DNA of 64,000 bases from Pontederia crassipes (lineage: Eukaryota > Streptophyta > Magnoliopsida > Commelinales > Pontederiaceae), in contig CM060194.1 of NCBI GenBank assembly GCA_030549335.1, forward strand, positions 17,610,171 through 17,674,170, read 5' to 3'. Made by a program: the position numbers and the translations under genes. This document shows, piece after piece, positions 23,701 through 33,071 of the stretch (the first letter of the stretch is position 1; the number at the start of each line of letters is the position of its first letter). The notes under the pieces were generated by a model. The model saw only the letters and a list, made by a program, of their open reading frames with translations. It ran no database searches and had not been told where the DNA came from.

Positions 23701-26700
23701 AAACTCCACCGTTGAAGTTTGTGCTCCATCCTCTCAATAACCGAAGTCCACCCCCGAGAAGTGATGTGGCGATTAGAAAGAGGGAGACCCAAATATGTGA
23801 GTGTGGAGGTTGCTGGTCAGAGTGCGAAGCTCATATGTGTGGCAATCTGCCACCTCTATAATGCACATGAAGTTGAATGAAGTGATGTACTATCATGGAG
23901 GAACAGCTAACCCAATGTTGATTTACCCCTTTCTTTTCCTTTTTTTTTTTGGTGAAGGCTAAAAGAATGAGCAGGAAAAGTTAGTCATCCATAGAAACAA
24001 GTGTTTGAGGTGGGAGAAAAAAAATCTCACCCCAGTCTTGAAAAGAATTTTGTATGGAATTTTGTATGTACAATGTTTGTGGTGGAGATGCTCTGTTATT
24101 GTTTTTTGTTGTTGGATTTAAAAAAACCAAGAGTTCCTTGTTCTCTCTTTGAAAAAAGAAGGATGCAGAAGACACGTAAGGCTATAAAACTCCGCCTATG
24201 TTTTATAGCCGGTCCCAAGCCCGGATAAAGGAGGAGGGTTGTGTTAGGCCCCGACAGTCAGCGTAAAACCCTGTCGAATCTTATGAATATGGATCAACGA
24301 ATATATGGCGTCGTATGATCCATGTAGCCGACCCCACCTAGTGGGATAAGGCATTGTTGTTGTTGTTGTTGTTGTAATGTTTTCCATCTAGGTTCCCTAG
24401 AAAATATTTTCTATGTAGCATTTCGCCCTTCAATGCTTCAAAATAAATCGTTTCTCCCTTCAAAAGATGGTCTTGTTTCGCTAGTTCCTAATAGCCCAGA
24501 AAACTGCTAACTACGTGTTCTTCTGTGATTGAGGACCCTATGTCCCAATGTTGTGAAAGTTGTAACAGAATGAACCCGATGCATGTGTCTGATGTCCTCT
24601 CCTGTGGCCTGTAGGTTGATTTCTAATTGAAAACAACTCTTAAGGGTTAATTGAGTGCATTGGAGATTGCAACTTGCAACATTAGTCATCATTATTACTT
24701 TTGATCAACTCAGATTATTATTTCAGAGAATTCAAATGAGCTTGTAATAGTAATGCTCTGAATTTTTATTGAGATTAGGGTCAGAGTTGATTTTCAGATT
24801 AAGATTGGTTTTGAGCTCGTAATTGGACTGGGTTTTTGGTGTTATAACAAAATTAGGAAAATGGAGTTTATAGACTACTGTATGGTTTGGTCATATAAAA
24901 AATTTACTGAATAACTTTTCAGGGAAAAAAAAACTGAGTGATTCTTCTCAGTCCACCATTCACCTTTTCCCAATCAAAGAGGGTATTGAGTTGAATAGTA
25001 ATTTGTTATTCTTACAGGAGTAGGTTGTTCCGGCTTCATGTTTCTAGGATCAGTGTCTTGTAACCAAAAACCTCAAGGAACACCAATTCGTTCATGTTAA
25101 GACCTCTAGTATGTTTTAGCCAAAGCATCAAGCTACTTGTACTAGTCTCCACTTAGAGCACAGAATATCTGTTAAATTACTTTAGTTGTAATCTGCACTG
25201 AAATTGTGGATACAACAACAACAACAAAGCCTTATCCCACTAGGTGGGGTCGGCTACATGGATCATACGACACCATTCCACTCTATTAGTAATGAAACCT
25301 TTCGGTATATTATTCACCAATATATCTTGCTCTATTAGTTCGCCAAGTGTCCGTCTTGGCCTCCCTCTCCCTCTTTTAATCAGACTCCAGATTATTTGAT
25401 ATACTCTGAACATGACCAAACCATCTCAAACGATTCTCTACCATTTTCTCACTAATAGGAGCCACTCTGACTCGTTCACGTATATGGTCATTCATAATTT
25501 TATCTAATCTTGTATGACCACACATCCATCTCAACATCTTCATTTCGGCTACCCCCACTTTACGTTCATGTTGTCCCTTCATAGCCCAACATTCACAACC
25601 ATATAACACTGTCGGTCTTATAGCAGTACGATAGAATTTTCCTTTAACTTTATTGGGTACTTTTCTATCACAAAGAACTCCAGTGGCTTTCCTCCACTTG
25701 CACCAACCAGCTTGAATTCTATGATTAACATCGTCATCAATCTCACCATCTTGTCTTATAATTGATCCTAAATATTTAAACTTTGTCACTTGAGAAATTA
25801 TATCCTCCCTTAGCCTAACTTCCAAATCGTCTCTAAGTTATTTATTTGTGAAATTGCTATGCATATATTCTGTTTTATTCCTACTTAAACGAAAATCCTT
25901 TGACTCCAACGTATTTCTCCATATTTCCAATTTTGTATTAATCTCTTCTCTTGAATCCGCTAAAAGTACTATATCATCCGTAAATAGCATTCACTTAGGT
26001 ACCTTCTCTGTGATACTCTATGCTTTATAGCCGGTCCCAAGCCCGGATAAAGGAGGAGGGTTGTGTTAGGCCCCGACAGCCAGCGTAAAACCCTGTCGAA
26101 TCTTATGAACATGGATCAACAAATTGTGGATACCAATAAAATATTTCTTTTGTTGCTTTTAGGATATTGGAACTTCATTATTTTCATTGTCAAATTTTCT
26201 TGCAGGTATTAAAGTTTTGGGTGTTGCTACTGCATTAAAAGGAGAGGAAGACAGACTTAAAATATACAATGAAGTGGCTGAAAAGACAAACCAAATTAAT
26301 CAGAAGGTTTGGTGTTAAATTATAGAGAAAGTTTTTACTTGATCTAATAATTTTGTTTTAATTCTCATGCATGTACCACAGAATTTTCATCTCTATTCAA
26401 CTAATATAATATTTACATTTAACCTTGTAATGCATAATAAACATGCTTATATTCTATTTTCCTACTTTAAAGAATTCAGATCAATCTTATGAGTTATTTG
26501 GAACATTGTATAACAAGGTTATGCTTATCGGCAGGATCTAGATAGATACGGAAGGCAGATTTTTAAGCATATAAAACAAATCACAGGCACTGTAGAGAAT
26601 GTCAGGTGAATAATGTGTCATCTCGTTACGATAATCAAGTAACTATCAATTTATATATTATTCATGTATGTGGAAATTCAAGATTATTGTTTGGTTAAGC

Positions 26701-29700
26701 TGTTAATTAATATTTCATTCTCACTATCTTTCTTTCTCCATTTTATGCTTACACCATATACAGAGAAAAAGCAAATGCTCTTGTGAAGATTATCAATGAG
26801 GATCCAACTTCAGCTTCTGTTTTGATTATTGCAAAAAAGGTATTTCCTAGACATTGCTAGGACAGTTAGCAATATGAATATATGCTTAAGAGTTGCACAC
26901 ATAGTATTTTTGTACTCTTCTATTGCTCAAAACATGATTTATTGGAAGGGATTGATGCATCAATATGCCATCCATGGTTAAATTCTATAGTTGTACTCCT
27001 ATGAATTCATGATTTTGGTTAAATAAATTGCATAGAAATCAATTTAGAGTCATTTGTAACATAAATTGTTGGATCTAGTTGTAAAACTGTTAATGAACTT
27101 GTTAAACATGTATGGACTTGTGTAAACTCATGTAACATTTTCTAATCTCATTTGAGGAAACTTACAAGGGAAAAAAAATGTCATTTTATGTTTAACTAGC
27201 TTTTTTTAAGCAAGATTTAACTTTCTTTGTGGTTAGGAATGAAGGTTATGTTCAAGTTCAAATCTCGTCAACATCACTCTTGTTTAAAAAAATATATTTT
27301 TTTAAAGAAAAAAGAGATGATTATTGAGGTTGTGTAGCCAATCCAACTTGTATTAAAAAAACAAAATTTGTGAATATTACAAGCACAAAGAAAGTTAATA
27401 TATAGTATGCCTTGGACTGTGGAAAAAAGATAGTATGCGCACACCCATACTATTTGAATGAAAGTAGACTATATGAAATAAAGTGTCATCCGCATACTAT
27501 ATGAATGAAAGTAGACTGCATCTGCCTTGGACTGTGGAAAAAAGATAAACGATACTTTTGTTGCATCATGCTGAGAAAGTTCATGGAGCCGGAGCAAATA
27601 CTGTTAGCACAAAAGGCATGGGTTCCAGTGGACACCTCTATTCCCCACCTTGCAGTTGGACCCATTCACCAGTTGGTTGGCTATTGACCAAGACCGAAAA
27701 TGAAGTCGTGGAGCAGTTCTTTGCTTTAGTGTTATGGATGGCCACGTGATTTCAAATGGATGTACATCTTGTGTGTGTGTGTGAGAGAGAGAGAGGCATG
27801 CAACAATTGGGCAGAGATAGAGGGAGGAAGCAACAAGTGGTGTGAGAAGGGGAGTTGGGGGGACGAGGGACGGGGCAACAATTCGAGCAAGCTATGTGAT
27901 TTATGATATTAAGATATTTACCTTTTTCACTTCTCATGAAACTTTTCCTTATCACTTGCAGCCTTAACAGAGGGGTGTGTGTGACATAGAGAGCGAGAGC
28001 AAAGATTCGAGGGGGCGACATGAATTATTATATTAGTAATTCTACCTTGTTCACTGCACATGAAACTTCTCCTTACAACTTGCAGCCTTATCAACTGTTA
28101 TTTAATGCATTTCATGTTTTTTGGTGCTATGGTTTAACTGAAAATATGAATTTGGCTTTTTTTTGATACAGACCGGCAAAAATTCTCTCAACTAGCAATT
28201 ATTTTGAACTTTCTGTCTTTTTAGGTTGTCTCCTTGTGTGAGGATCCAATTGGAAGTTTTCAGAACACTGCTTTTGCTTGTGGTCAAGTTATGGTTCTGG
28301 TTACATCAAAGGTGCGTCATATGTACTAGCTCCAGTCCTTGTACAATTTGATTTGCAAGTTAATTCATCACTATCATAATGCAGAAATGCATCTCTGATT
28401 TGATTTTAGCTATTAGTTGTTATTTGATTCATTACTTCACTACTATATAAGGATAGTCAATACTTTGCATATAAGTAATATATACTGCTAGCATACTTCA
28501 ATATCTCTCAGATAGCCTTTTCTTATTGGTTGATGATAGCGTGAGATGTTCCTAGCAACAAGTTTACTCTTGTCAATAACTAGCAGTTTCAATAGCTTTC
28601 TCATACATTCTTGTAATTGCATTGAACTAATATTTCTCTGATTTCCATTAATTAGATATTTCATATTCATCTTTCATTTCTCTTTGAGGATATTTTCTCT
28701 TCTTGTCTGAACTTCAGAGTAGCAAAAATGGATGCCAAATAAATTGGCGCAACTTGGATTATGCGATTTTCAAGCACATATATCTTTATATTTTTTATAT
28801 GTTATATAACATTACTAGTTATGTGTCACAAATTTGGAGTTCTTGCAAATCATTTAATTGGTGTCCTCATAGCTTCTTATTACCTTACCTTTTTGAACTT
28901 CGCTCATAGCTTCTTATTACCTTTTTGAACTTCGCTTGTTTTGTTGTGTCATATGTATGTTTAAAAAGGTATATCTTTTTCGCCAAAAAGTAAGCTTTAT
29001 TATTGTTGGTACTTCATCCCTTTTGGATATCGACATACTTTTTTTTAGAGCGATCAACGTACTTTTTATAATTTGGGCCCAGAGTACTATGGCCCATTCA
29101 GTTAGTCCTATAACCCATTCTCAGTCATAATCTCATTATTTCTCAATCAACATGTACCATCAAGGAATATGGGATTGGCATATTTCTTAATGAATTGCAT
29201 TTTGTTGATAGTTCCGTATCTTCTACCCCACAATTTCTTCAACATCACATTTACGGTATAAGATGCCACTCCTTTAAAAGAGAATATAAGGTGCCACAAC
29301 ATATTAGTTTTAGTATTCATTTGCAATGCAACATCATACTTTATAGACCATTTATTTACCCACCCTACCATTGATTTTAATGTTAATGAGTAACCTTGAG
29401 CCTTTCATTTTCAAGAGAAAAGGATACTAATGAAACTCATTTGGCAAAAGCTTCACCTTGACATAATGATATGAATATGTTACATTTACTTTACTGCAAT
29501 TCTAATATAGTTGGACTGTTGCTATTGCTTTCTAAAAGAGTACATAATCTAGTAACTTGCATGATCTTCTTTACGTTATTTTTTTCCTTTGCTTTGTGTT
29601 TAAATTGAAGGGAAAGGAGAAGATGGTAAAAATTAATCCCCAGTCCCTTTATTTGGATAGTAACTCCAAATAACGAAAAATCAATTTACCTCAACTTAGG

Positions 29701-32700
29701 TTGAATTGAGGGGAAAGGTTTTCCTCCTCCATTATTGTACTACCCGTTAACTTCTTATCCCTTCCCATCCTTCTCCTTGATTCCCTTCCTCTGTGCAAAG
29801 GCATTTGTATTAATTACCTCGAACTTCCATTGTTCTAAAATAACTTTTGTATTCCTGGTTTCCTTATTCTAGATAATTTACTACAGCAGTGCAGTACCAG
29901 TAGTATTTAGCTGGATGTTGAAAGCATAAATTCAGGAACTATTAGTTTGAGCGATGTGATGTTTACATTTTCATATCGTTTAAATTTTTAAGCTGGCAGT
30001 GATGCTCTTGATAGACGGGAAAAAACACACAAATATGTCCTATTTGTTGCATCCGTTTAATTGACTTGATAATTTTATCTCACAGCAACCTTGAATATGT
30101 TTGTTAATTCTTTCAGGTTCCAGTACTGATGAATTTTCTTCTAGCTGAATTCCATAGAGCTTGTATTTATACCGTTCCAAAACATCTGCAACCATCTGAT
30201 GTAAGTTATCACATGCAATTATTTTTGAGAAAAAAAAGGATGAAGACGACGTTAACCAGCCATCCTTGCTTATTATTTCTGTATCTCCTCTTACTCTCCC
30301 CTTCAGTCTTCTCTCATTCTCACTCTAATAGGGTATCCTCTCTTCTTACTTTTGTTGATAATGTCTTGAATCTGAATCTAGTTTGTAATCCTAGAAGAAC
30401 CCCTATGTTAATTAGGCACTTAAGCAACGGGGACGGCAAAGCCGCTCGTCCCCTACAAGGGGAACCCCCTTGTGGGAGCGAGGGGCTCTGCTAACGAAAT
30501 CTAAACGATTTTAGGATTTCTGTTTTCCATTTTGTATTGGAGTTCTCACATGGGGGAGTGGGGATTCAATGAGCATGAAGGTGAAGTGAGACATGGGAAG
30601 GGACGGGGTCGTGGAGCTAGGGGGCGAGGACATGCACGGGGACAGTACCACAACCATAGAAGTCGCAATGAACACCATGATACTAACATCTCACTTTCTC
30701 ATGCAACGAATGGTCAGGAGCAGCCATTTGCAAAGCCAATTTCTGGGCCTCGTATGCCAGACGGTACAAGGGGATTCACCATAGGTCGAGGAAAGTTACT
30801 CATATTAGAAAGTACCAATTCATGACTGCTCAACATATAGTTGCCCTAGTAATGTGATTTGATGGTTTCGGAGGTTCTGACACTTGCAGTTCATTATCTT
30901 ATTTTTCCCAATTCTGAAGCCTCCTTGTGGAACTCCGTCTATATTTTATAGCCGGTCCCAAGCCCGGATAAAGGAGGAGGGTTGTGTTAGGCCCCGACAG
31001 CCAACATAAAATCATGTCGAATCTTATGAACATGGATCAATGAATGGAATGACGTCGTATGATCCATGTAGCCGACCCCACCTAGTGGGATAAGGCTTTG
31101 TTGTTGTTGTTGTTGTTGTATTTTGTATTGGAGTTTCCTATATAAACTCCATGACGGCTGGATGATCCTTGTAATTATCAATATTCCATAACAAAAGAGA
31201 GCTGCTGCCACCCGAAGACATAATCCAGTTTAGGGTGAACCTCGTAAATTCTATAAAAAAATATTTATGCTTTATAGCGTTACACATCTACTATTTTAGA
31301 TTTGTTGTATCATAAATTAAGAAAATAAACCTATTTGGTTTAGCTTTCTGTCTGATTGTGTCAATCTGTTCGACTCCATTTTGAAGTAGTCCTGATTGCT
31401 TTGCTGCTTGGTTCTGTTGGCCAAAATGAAATCCCAGTTATTTTGAATAATGTTTTTTTTTTCTTATTTTGATTTTGTTAAACCACATAGCCTTCTTGAT
31501 GATGGAGAAAAACTGGACGTTGTCACACGTTTGATATTCACCTTTACTAGAATATTTGATGAAGTATATTTTAGTGTCCACATAATTACTATGTAGCAAC
31601 TATGTGTAAAGGTTTCATGGTTAAATGAAGTTTCAGAAATGTAGGCAGATTCTAACTTTATTTCAGCATTATTTTTTTATGTACAACAACAACAAAGCCT
31701 TATCCCACTAGGTGGGGTCGGCTACATGGATCATACGACGCCATTCCGATATATTCGTTGATCCATGTTCATAAGATTCGACAGGATTTTACGCTGGCTG
31801 TCGGGGCCTAACACAACCCTCCTCCTTTATTCGGGCTTGGGACCGGCTATAAAATATAGGATTTAAACTTTACTAATCCCAACAATATTATTTTCGCATT
31901 TATCAACTTAAGAAGGATTTTCAAACATGAACCAATTCTTAATTGGATAAGGAAATGCAAACTTACCAAGTTAAAACAAGAGAGAGTACGGAAAAAAATT
32001 CATACCAAAACCACCAGTTCCAGATGCTTCAATATTAATAAAAGCTCCTATCGACTCACTCCATCTATGTGTCCTTGAAAATCCATGAAAATCCATGAGC
32101 ATTATTTTTTTATGTAAACAATTTTAATTATATTCCTCTCTATTTGCATATCTCTAGCAAGCATTACAGAACAAGGAATACTGGAGACTTCTTGGATATC
32201 GTGAAGAAGATGGAAAAATAGAGAGTTCAGATAGTTATCTCATCCGTGTGCAGTCTTACATGAAACTTTATGCTGCAATAACCCAGGTTAATCATTATCC
32301 TAATGTCAGTTTCTTTTTTGTGGTTGGATAATTTTATTTTCAAAATGTTCTGGAATTTCAGAAATGGAAATCTGGTTTGGCTGGGAAGACTTCCTTGCAA
32401 TCATGTAAAAAGAACTTTCTGGAAATGATCCACCTCTATCAGATCTAATTTTTGTCTAAATTTTTCAAAGCCCTTCAAATATATCGACCCACGTTAAGTC
32501 ATTGGAGTTTGATACTAAAAGTGAATTCCTAAAGCATAATCATTATTAAGTCTAGAAATTTTGATTAATGGGATCATCTTCATGAAATCTTCTTTTAATA
32601 ATTTGTTCCTTCAAGCTGAAATATAACCTATATATTGGTTATCTTGAAAACAGACAGAGATTGGAGGTGTGCGAAATTCCCATGGCTTAAAGGAAGGTTG

Positions 32701-33071
32701 GGCTTGGCTTGCAAGGTTCCTCAACACTCTCCCACCTAACAGATCAACTGCCTACGCCTTGGAGGGTTTCTTAAGGGTCTGTTGACTTTTTTAATAATTC
32801 GCAATACTCTGTTAATTGCTTTTATTACAGCTGAGGTGCCCGTTGCTTTCAGATGGCGGGCTTTGCACTACACAGGAAATATAAATCCCAATTTGTGAAG
32901 ATCATGAATGTCATATCTTTGTGTTTCTTGCCTGCTCTAATAGAGCGCGGCGACAAAAAGATGGGTGAGATAATCAAGAGACTCGAGCAATACTTGGATG
33001 ACAAAGTTTATCTGAAGGAGCCAGAAGGATGGCGCCTTGAAAGATCCTTGTTATCCAAAGAGTTTGTATAA
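10281..33071 (+). CDS. GLE1: GLE1, nuclear-pore mRNA export factor
   Basis: Predicted 638 aa from 14 exons: 10281-10282, 10369-10716, 12060-12183, 12556-12704, 14301-14466, 16332-16569, 26206-26306, 26535-26605, 26764-26839, 28225-28311, 30117-30200, 32158-32286, 32654-32776, 32853-33071 (TAA). All introns are GT-AG and phases join without stops. The start (MGFVRLELPC, as in plant GLE1s) needs intron 1 to split ATG as AT|G; the context has A at -3 and G at +4. Residues about 117-340 are charged and Ala/Glu/Lys-rich coiled coil (e.g. EEAKRKALLEEKMRQERAKA). Residues about 345-638 form the helical GLE1 domain, including KYKSQFVKIMNVIS near the C-terminus. In the known family, GLE1 acts at the cytoplasmic face of the pore, where with InsP6 it activates the DEAD-box helicase Dbp5/LOS4 to strip exported mRNPs. 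Length matches plant GLE1s (about 600-650 aa). A competing AG at 32829-32830 would shift frame. Exon 1 is the least certain part. Confidence 0.88.
11529..11804 (-). mobile_element. RTE-derived insert with (TTG)n tail
   Basis: Minus-strand insert in GLE1 intron 2, flanked by AAAAAAATTATTATA at 11529-11543 and at about 11790-11804. Its 3' tail is a (TTG)-type repeat (read as CAACCACAAC on the + strand). The body shares AACTCCGTCTATGTTTTATA, a GCCGGTCCCAAGCCCGG block and the 3' block ending GTGGGATAAGGC with the other copies in this window. About 48 bp upstream of the shared start (11742-11789) is not shared with them. Confidence 0.75.
12202..12345. repeat. 72-bp tandem duplication in GLE1 intron 3
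   Basis: TACTTAACG[A/T]GGGATGTATT and the following 50 or so bases occur twice in a row, starting at 12202 and 12274, nearly identical. This looks like a recent slippage or tandem duplication. Confidence 0.9.
13316..13570. repeat. Diverged tandem duplication in GLE1 intron 4
   Basis: A block containing GATCAGATAG..GCA.AAATAGCAAGC followed by pyrimidines and a TCACCA.AACTT motif occurs at about 13320-13400 and again at about 13495-13570. Confidence 0.55.
15011..15810. mobile_element. hAT-like element in GLE1 intron 5
   Basis: Element 15019-15802 (784 bp) with inverted ends TAATGTTGTCAAA on the left and CAATGTTGTCAAA read inward from the right. The flanking repeat is GTTTTACC (15011-15018) / GTTTTATC (15803-15810), one mismatch in 8 bp. 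Its interior has AT-rich DNA, a short (AT)n run near 15130-15153 and a GC-rich CAGCAG/GGCGGC stretch near 15510-15600. No transposase is visible. Confidence 0.7.
17248..17361. repeat. Perfect 114-bp palindrome
   Basis: The two 57-bp arms meet at 17304/17305 with no spacer and match base for base in my reading. The left arm is the 8-bp target-site copy CCGGCCAT plus the first 49 bp of the hAT-like element. The right arm is its exact reverse complement. Confidence 0.93.
17248..17920. mobile_element. hAT-like element with GTACCC-rich ends
   Basis: Element 17256-17912 (657 bp) between two copies of CCGGCCAT (17248-17255, 17913-17920). The inverted ends are CTATGAAGCACGGGTACGG and, inward from the right, CTATGTTGCATAGGTACGGG. 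Dense GTACCC/GGGTAC subterminal repeats look like transposase-binding repeats, and there is an internal tandem duplication near 17776-17850. The left end is part of a perfect palindrome. Confidence 0.75.
18841..19375. mobile_element. Long-TIR DNA element
   Basis: Left end TAGGGTTATTTTCATAAAC and right end (inward) TAGGATTATTTCCATAAAC begin inverted repeats that extend past 100 bp, including ACCTCAAACTACGAACTTAT in both arms. There is no coding capacity. Possibly Mutator-like or another MITE; I see no clear target-site duplication. Confidence 0.65.
19606..19897. repeat. 148-bp tandem duplication in GLE1 intron 6
   Basis: GTGAGGAGACAAGGAAGATA begins two adjacent, nearly identical units at 19606 and 19754. 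Just upstream, GGGATCTGCCCTCCGGAGAG also occurs twice (about 19453 and 19524). Confidence 0.88.
20187..20590 (-). mobile_element. L1-type LINE C-terminal fragment
   Basis: The minus frame 20381-20187 includes HFATPLWAICLQQKNVIFQG, resembling the W-A-x-W-x-x-R-N-x-x-I-F motif at the end of plant L1 polyproteins. The fragment is short and its ends are unclear. Confidence 0.5.
20650..20731. repeat. (AT)n microsatellite
   Basis: About 80 bp of AT/TA repeats with a few GC interruptions, adjoining the 3' end of the next L1 fragment. Confidence 0.9.
21657..23483 (-). mobile_element. Small gag-only LTR retrotransposon
   Basis: Short LTRs at 21657-21996 (340 bp) and 23200-23483 (284 bp) run in + sense from TGATGCAACG-like to CTCCTACATCA; the minus-strand LTR starts TGATGTAGGAG and ends TTGCATCA. 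A perfect primer site TGGTATCAGAGCC (minus; 23186-23198) lies just inside the 23200 LTR, and a polypurine tract GAAGAAAGGGAGAC (minus, about 21997-22010) lies inside the other. The 1.2-kb interior carries only a gag-like frame. The flanks TACTG/AACTG could be a decayed 5-bp duplication. It is inserted in an L1 fragment inside GLE1 intron 6. Confidence 0.8.
22136..22936 (-). pseudogene. Gypsy-like gag relic of the small LTR element
   Basis: The minus frame 22936-22715 starts MRIEPPSFNGYFDIDEFLYW and continues with WISKVDYFFDYW and AANKFTKH, the standard opening of plant gypsy gag proteins (P-x-F-x-G-x-x-D, W-x-x-x-v-d-x-F-F). The following frames (22691-22320, 22468-22136) are Lys/Gln-rich and not individually recognisable. 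No zinc knuckle, protease or polymerase is seen. Confidence 0.6.
24188..24375 (+). mobile_element. RTE-derived (TTG)n-tailed insert
   Basis: Starts AACTCCGCCTATGTTTTATA and GCCGGTCCCAAGCCCGGATA, continues through the shared body, and ends GTGGGATAAGGC plus (TTG)6. It is homologous to copies at 11543, 30931 and 31684 and to both ends of the LINE at 25214-26120. I could not find a convincing target-site duplication for this copy. Confidence 0.75.
25201..26133 (-). mobile_element. RTE-type LINE, 5'-truncated with inverted 5' segment
   Basis: A perfect 13-bp duplication AAATTGTGGATAC (25201-25213 and 26121-26133) bounds the insert 25214-26120. The (TTG)n tail is at the low-coordinate end. The minus frame 25825-25376 is the C-terminal part of a plant RTE reverse transcriptase: KFKYLGSIIRQDGEIDDDVN, HRIQAGWCKWRKATGVLCD, YRTAIRPTVLYGCECW and NRLRWFGHV. 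Upstream, the catalytic-motif region MLFTDDIVLLADS is readable with a frame break (about 25990-25950). At about 26018-26120 the RTE 5'-type segment GCCGGTCCCAAGCCCGG is joined in the opposite orientation, the signature of twin priming. Confidence 0.82.
26840..30116. other. GLE1 introns 9 and 10, mostly unassigned
   Basis: Intron 9 (26840-28224) has a (GT)n(GA)n run at about 27771-27793 and partial local duplications (e.g. GCCTTGGACTGTGGAAAAAA at about 27410 and 27525). Intron 10 (28312-30116) has a short duplication of CATAGCTTCTTATTACCTT (about 28869 and 28905). I see no coding remnant in either. Exon 10 (28225-28311) separates them. Confidence 0.5.
30529..31135 (+). mobile_element. Chimeric retro-insertion: LARP6-like 3' end plus RTE tail
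   Basis: A perfect 16-bp duplication ATTTTGTATTGGAGTT (30529-30544, 31120-31135) encloses a 575-bp insert in GLE1 intron 11. The 5' part (30545-30825) encodes the end of a LARP6-like protein and is followed by about 105 bp of apparent 3'-UTR. From 30931 it continues directly into the RTE-derived unit (AACTCCGTCTATATTTTATA to GTGGGATAAGGC) and ends in (TTG)n. No duplication separates the two parts, so they look inserted as one transcript. Confidence 0.85.
30545..30825 (+). pseudogene. LARP6-like C-terminal retro-fragment
   Basis: The open frame includes NEHEGEVRHGKGRGRGARGR and GPRMPDGTRGFTIGRGK before a TGA at about 30823. This resembles the Gly/Arg-rich tail and the conserved C-terminal G-P-R-M-P-D-G-T-R-G-F motif of plant La-related proteins of the LARP6 group (cytoplasmic RNA-binding proteins). 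The La motif and RRM are absent, there is no start codon, and it lies in a GLE1 intron, so it is a 5'-truncated retrocopy and not a gene. Family assignment is from memory of the motif. Confidence 0.65.
31665..32116 (-). mobile_element. Chimeric retro-insertion: ERMP1-like exon plus RTE tail
   Basis: A perfect 19-bp duplication AGCATTATTTTTTTATGTA (31665-31683 and 32098-32116) bounds a 414-bp minus-strand insert in GLE1 intron 11. Its 3' part (31684-31858) is the RTE-derived unit with (TTG)n tail. Its 5' part (32097-31859) is unrelated to the RTE and includes a peptidase exon and what looks like the beginning of its intron. Confidence 0.83.
32006..32097 (-). pseudogene. ERMP1-like (M28 metallopeptidase) exon fragment
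   Basis: Minus frame: HGFSRTHRWSESIGAFINIE then ASGTGGF. This matches the segment around 'H-x-W-x-x-x-I-x-A-F-I-N-x-E-A-S-G-T-G-G' in plant endoplasmic-reticulum metallopeptidase 1-like proteins (membrane M28 peptidases). The coding similarity stops at GGTTTTG|GTATGA, a good splice donor, and the following DNA is AT-rich, so unspliced intron seems to have been carried along. It is a fragment with no function of its own. Confidence 0.65.

Larger units (their letters stand above)
20733..23870 (-). mobile_element. L1-type LINE fragment split by an LTR element
   Basis: Minus-strand plant L1 reverse-transcriptase C-terminal region. The part nearest the 5' end (23686-23492) has RRFFWWRGVHPVAWHSVCRP and TTQGGLGIRDLRCTN, a strongly conserved plant L1 segment. 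The remainder (21640-20740) holds the HGSLSQLGGVLF...GLATW part, a zinc-binding-domain-like segment and the tail, with frameshifts. A gag-only LTR element (21657-23483) sits in the middle. The 3' end is homologous to the LINE at 16998-18530. Confidence 0.7.

Noticed and set aside
32830..32852. Upstream AG at 32829-32830 as acceptor of the last GLE1 exon
   Set aside because: It would add 22 nt and shift the frame away from the conserved C-terminal residues; the AG at 32851-32852 keeps it.
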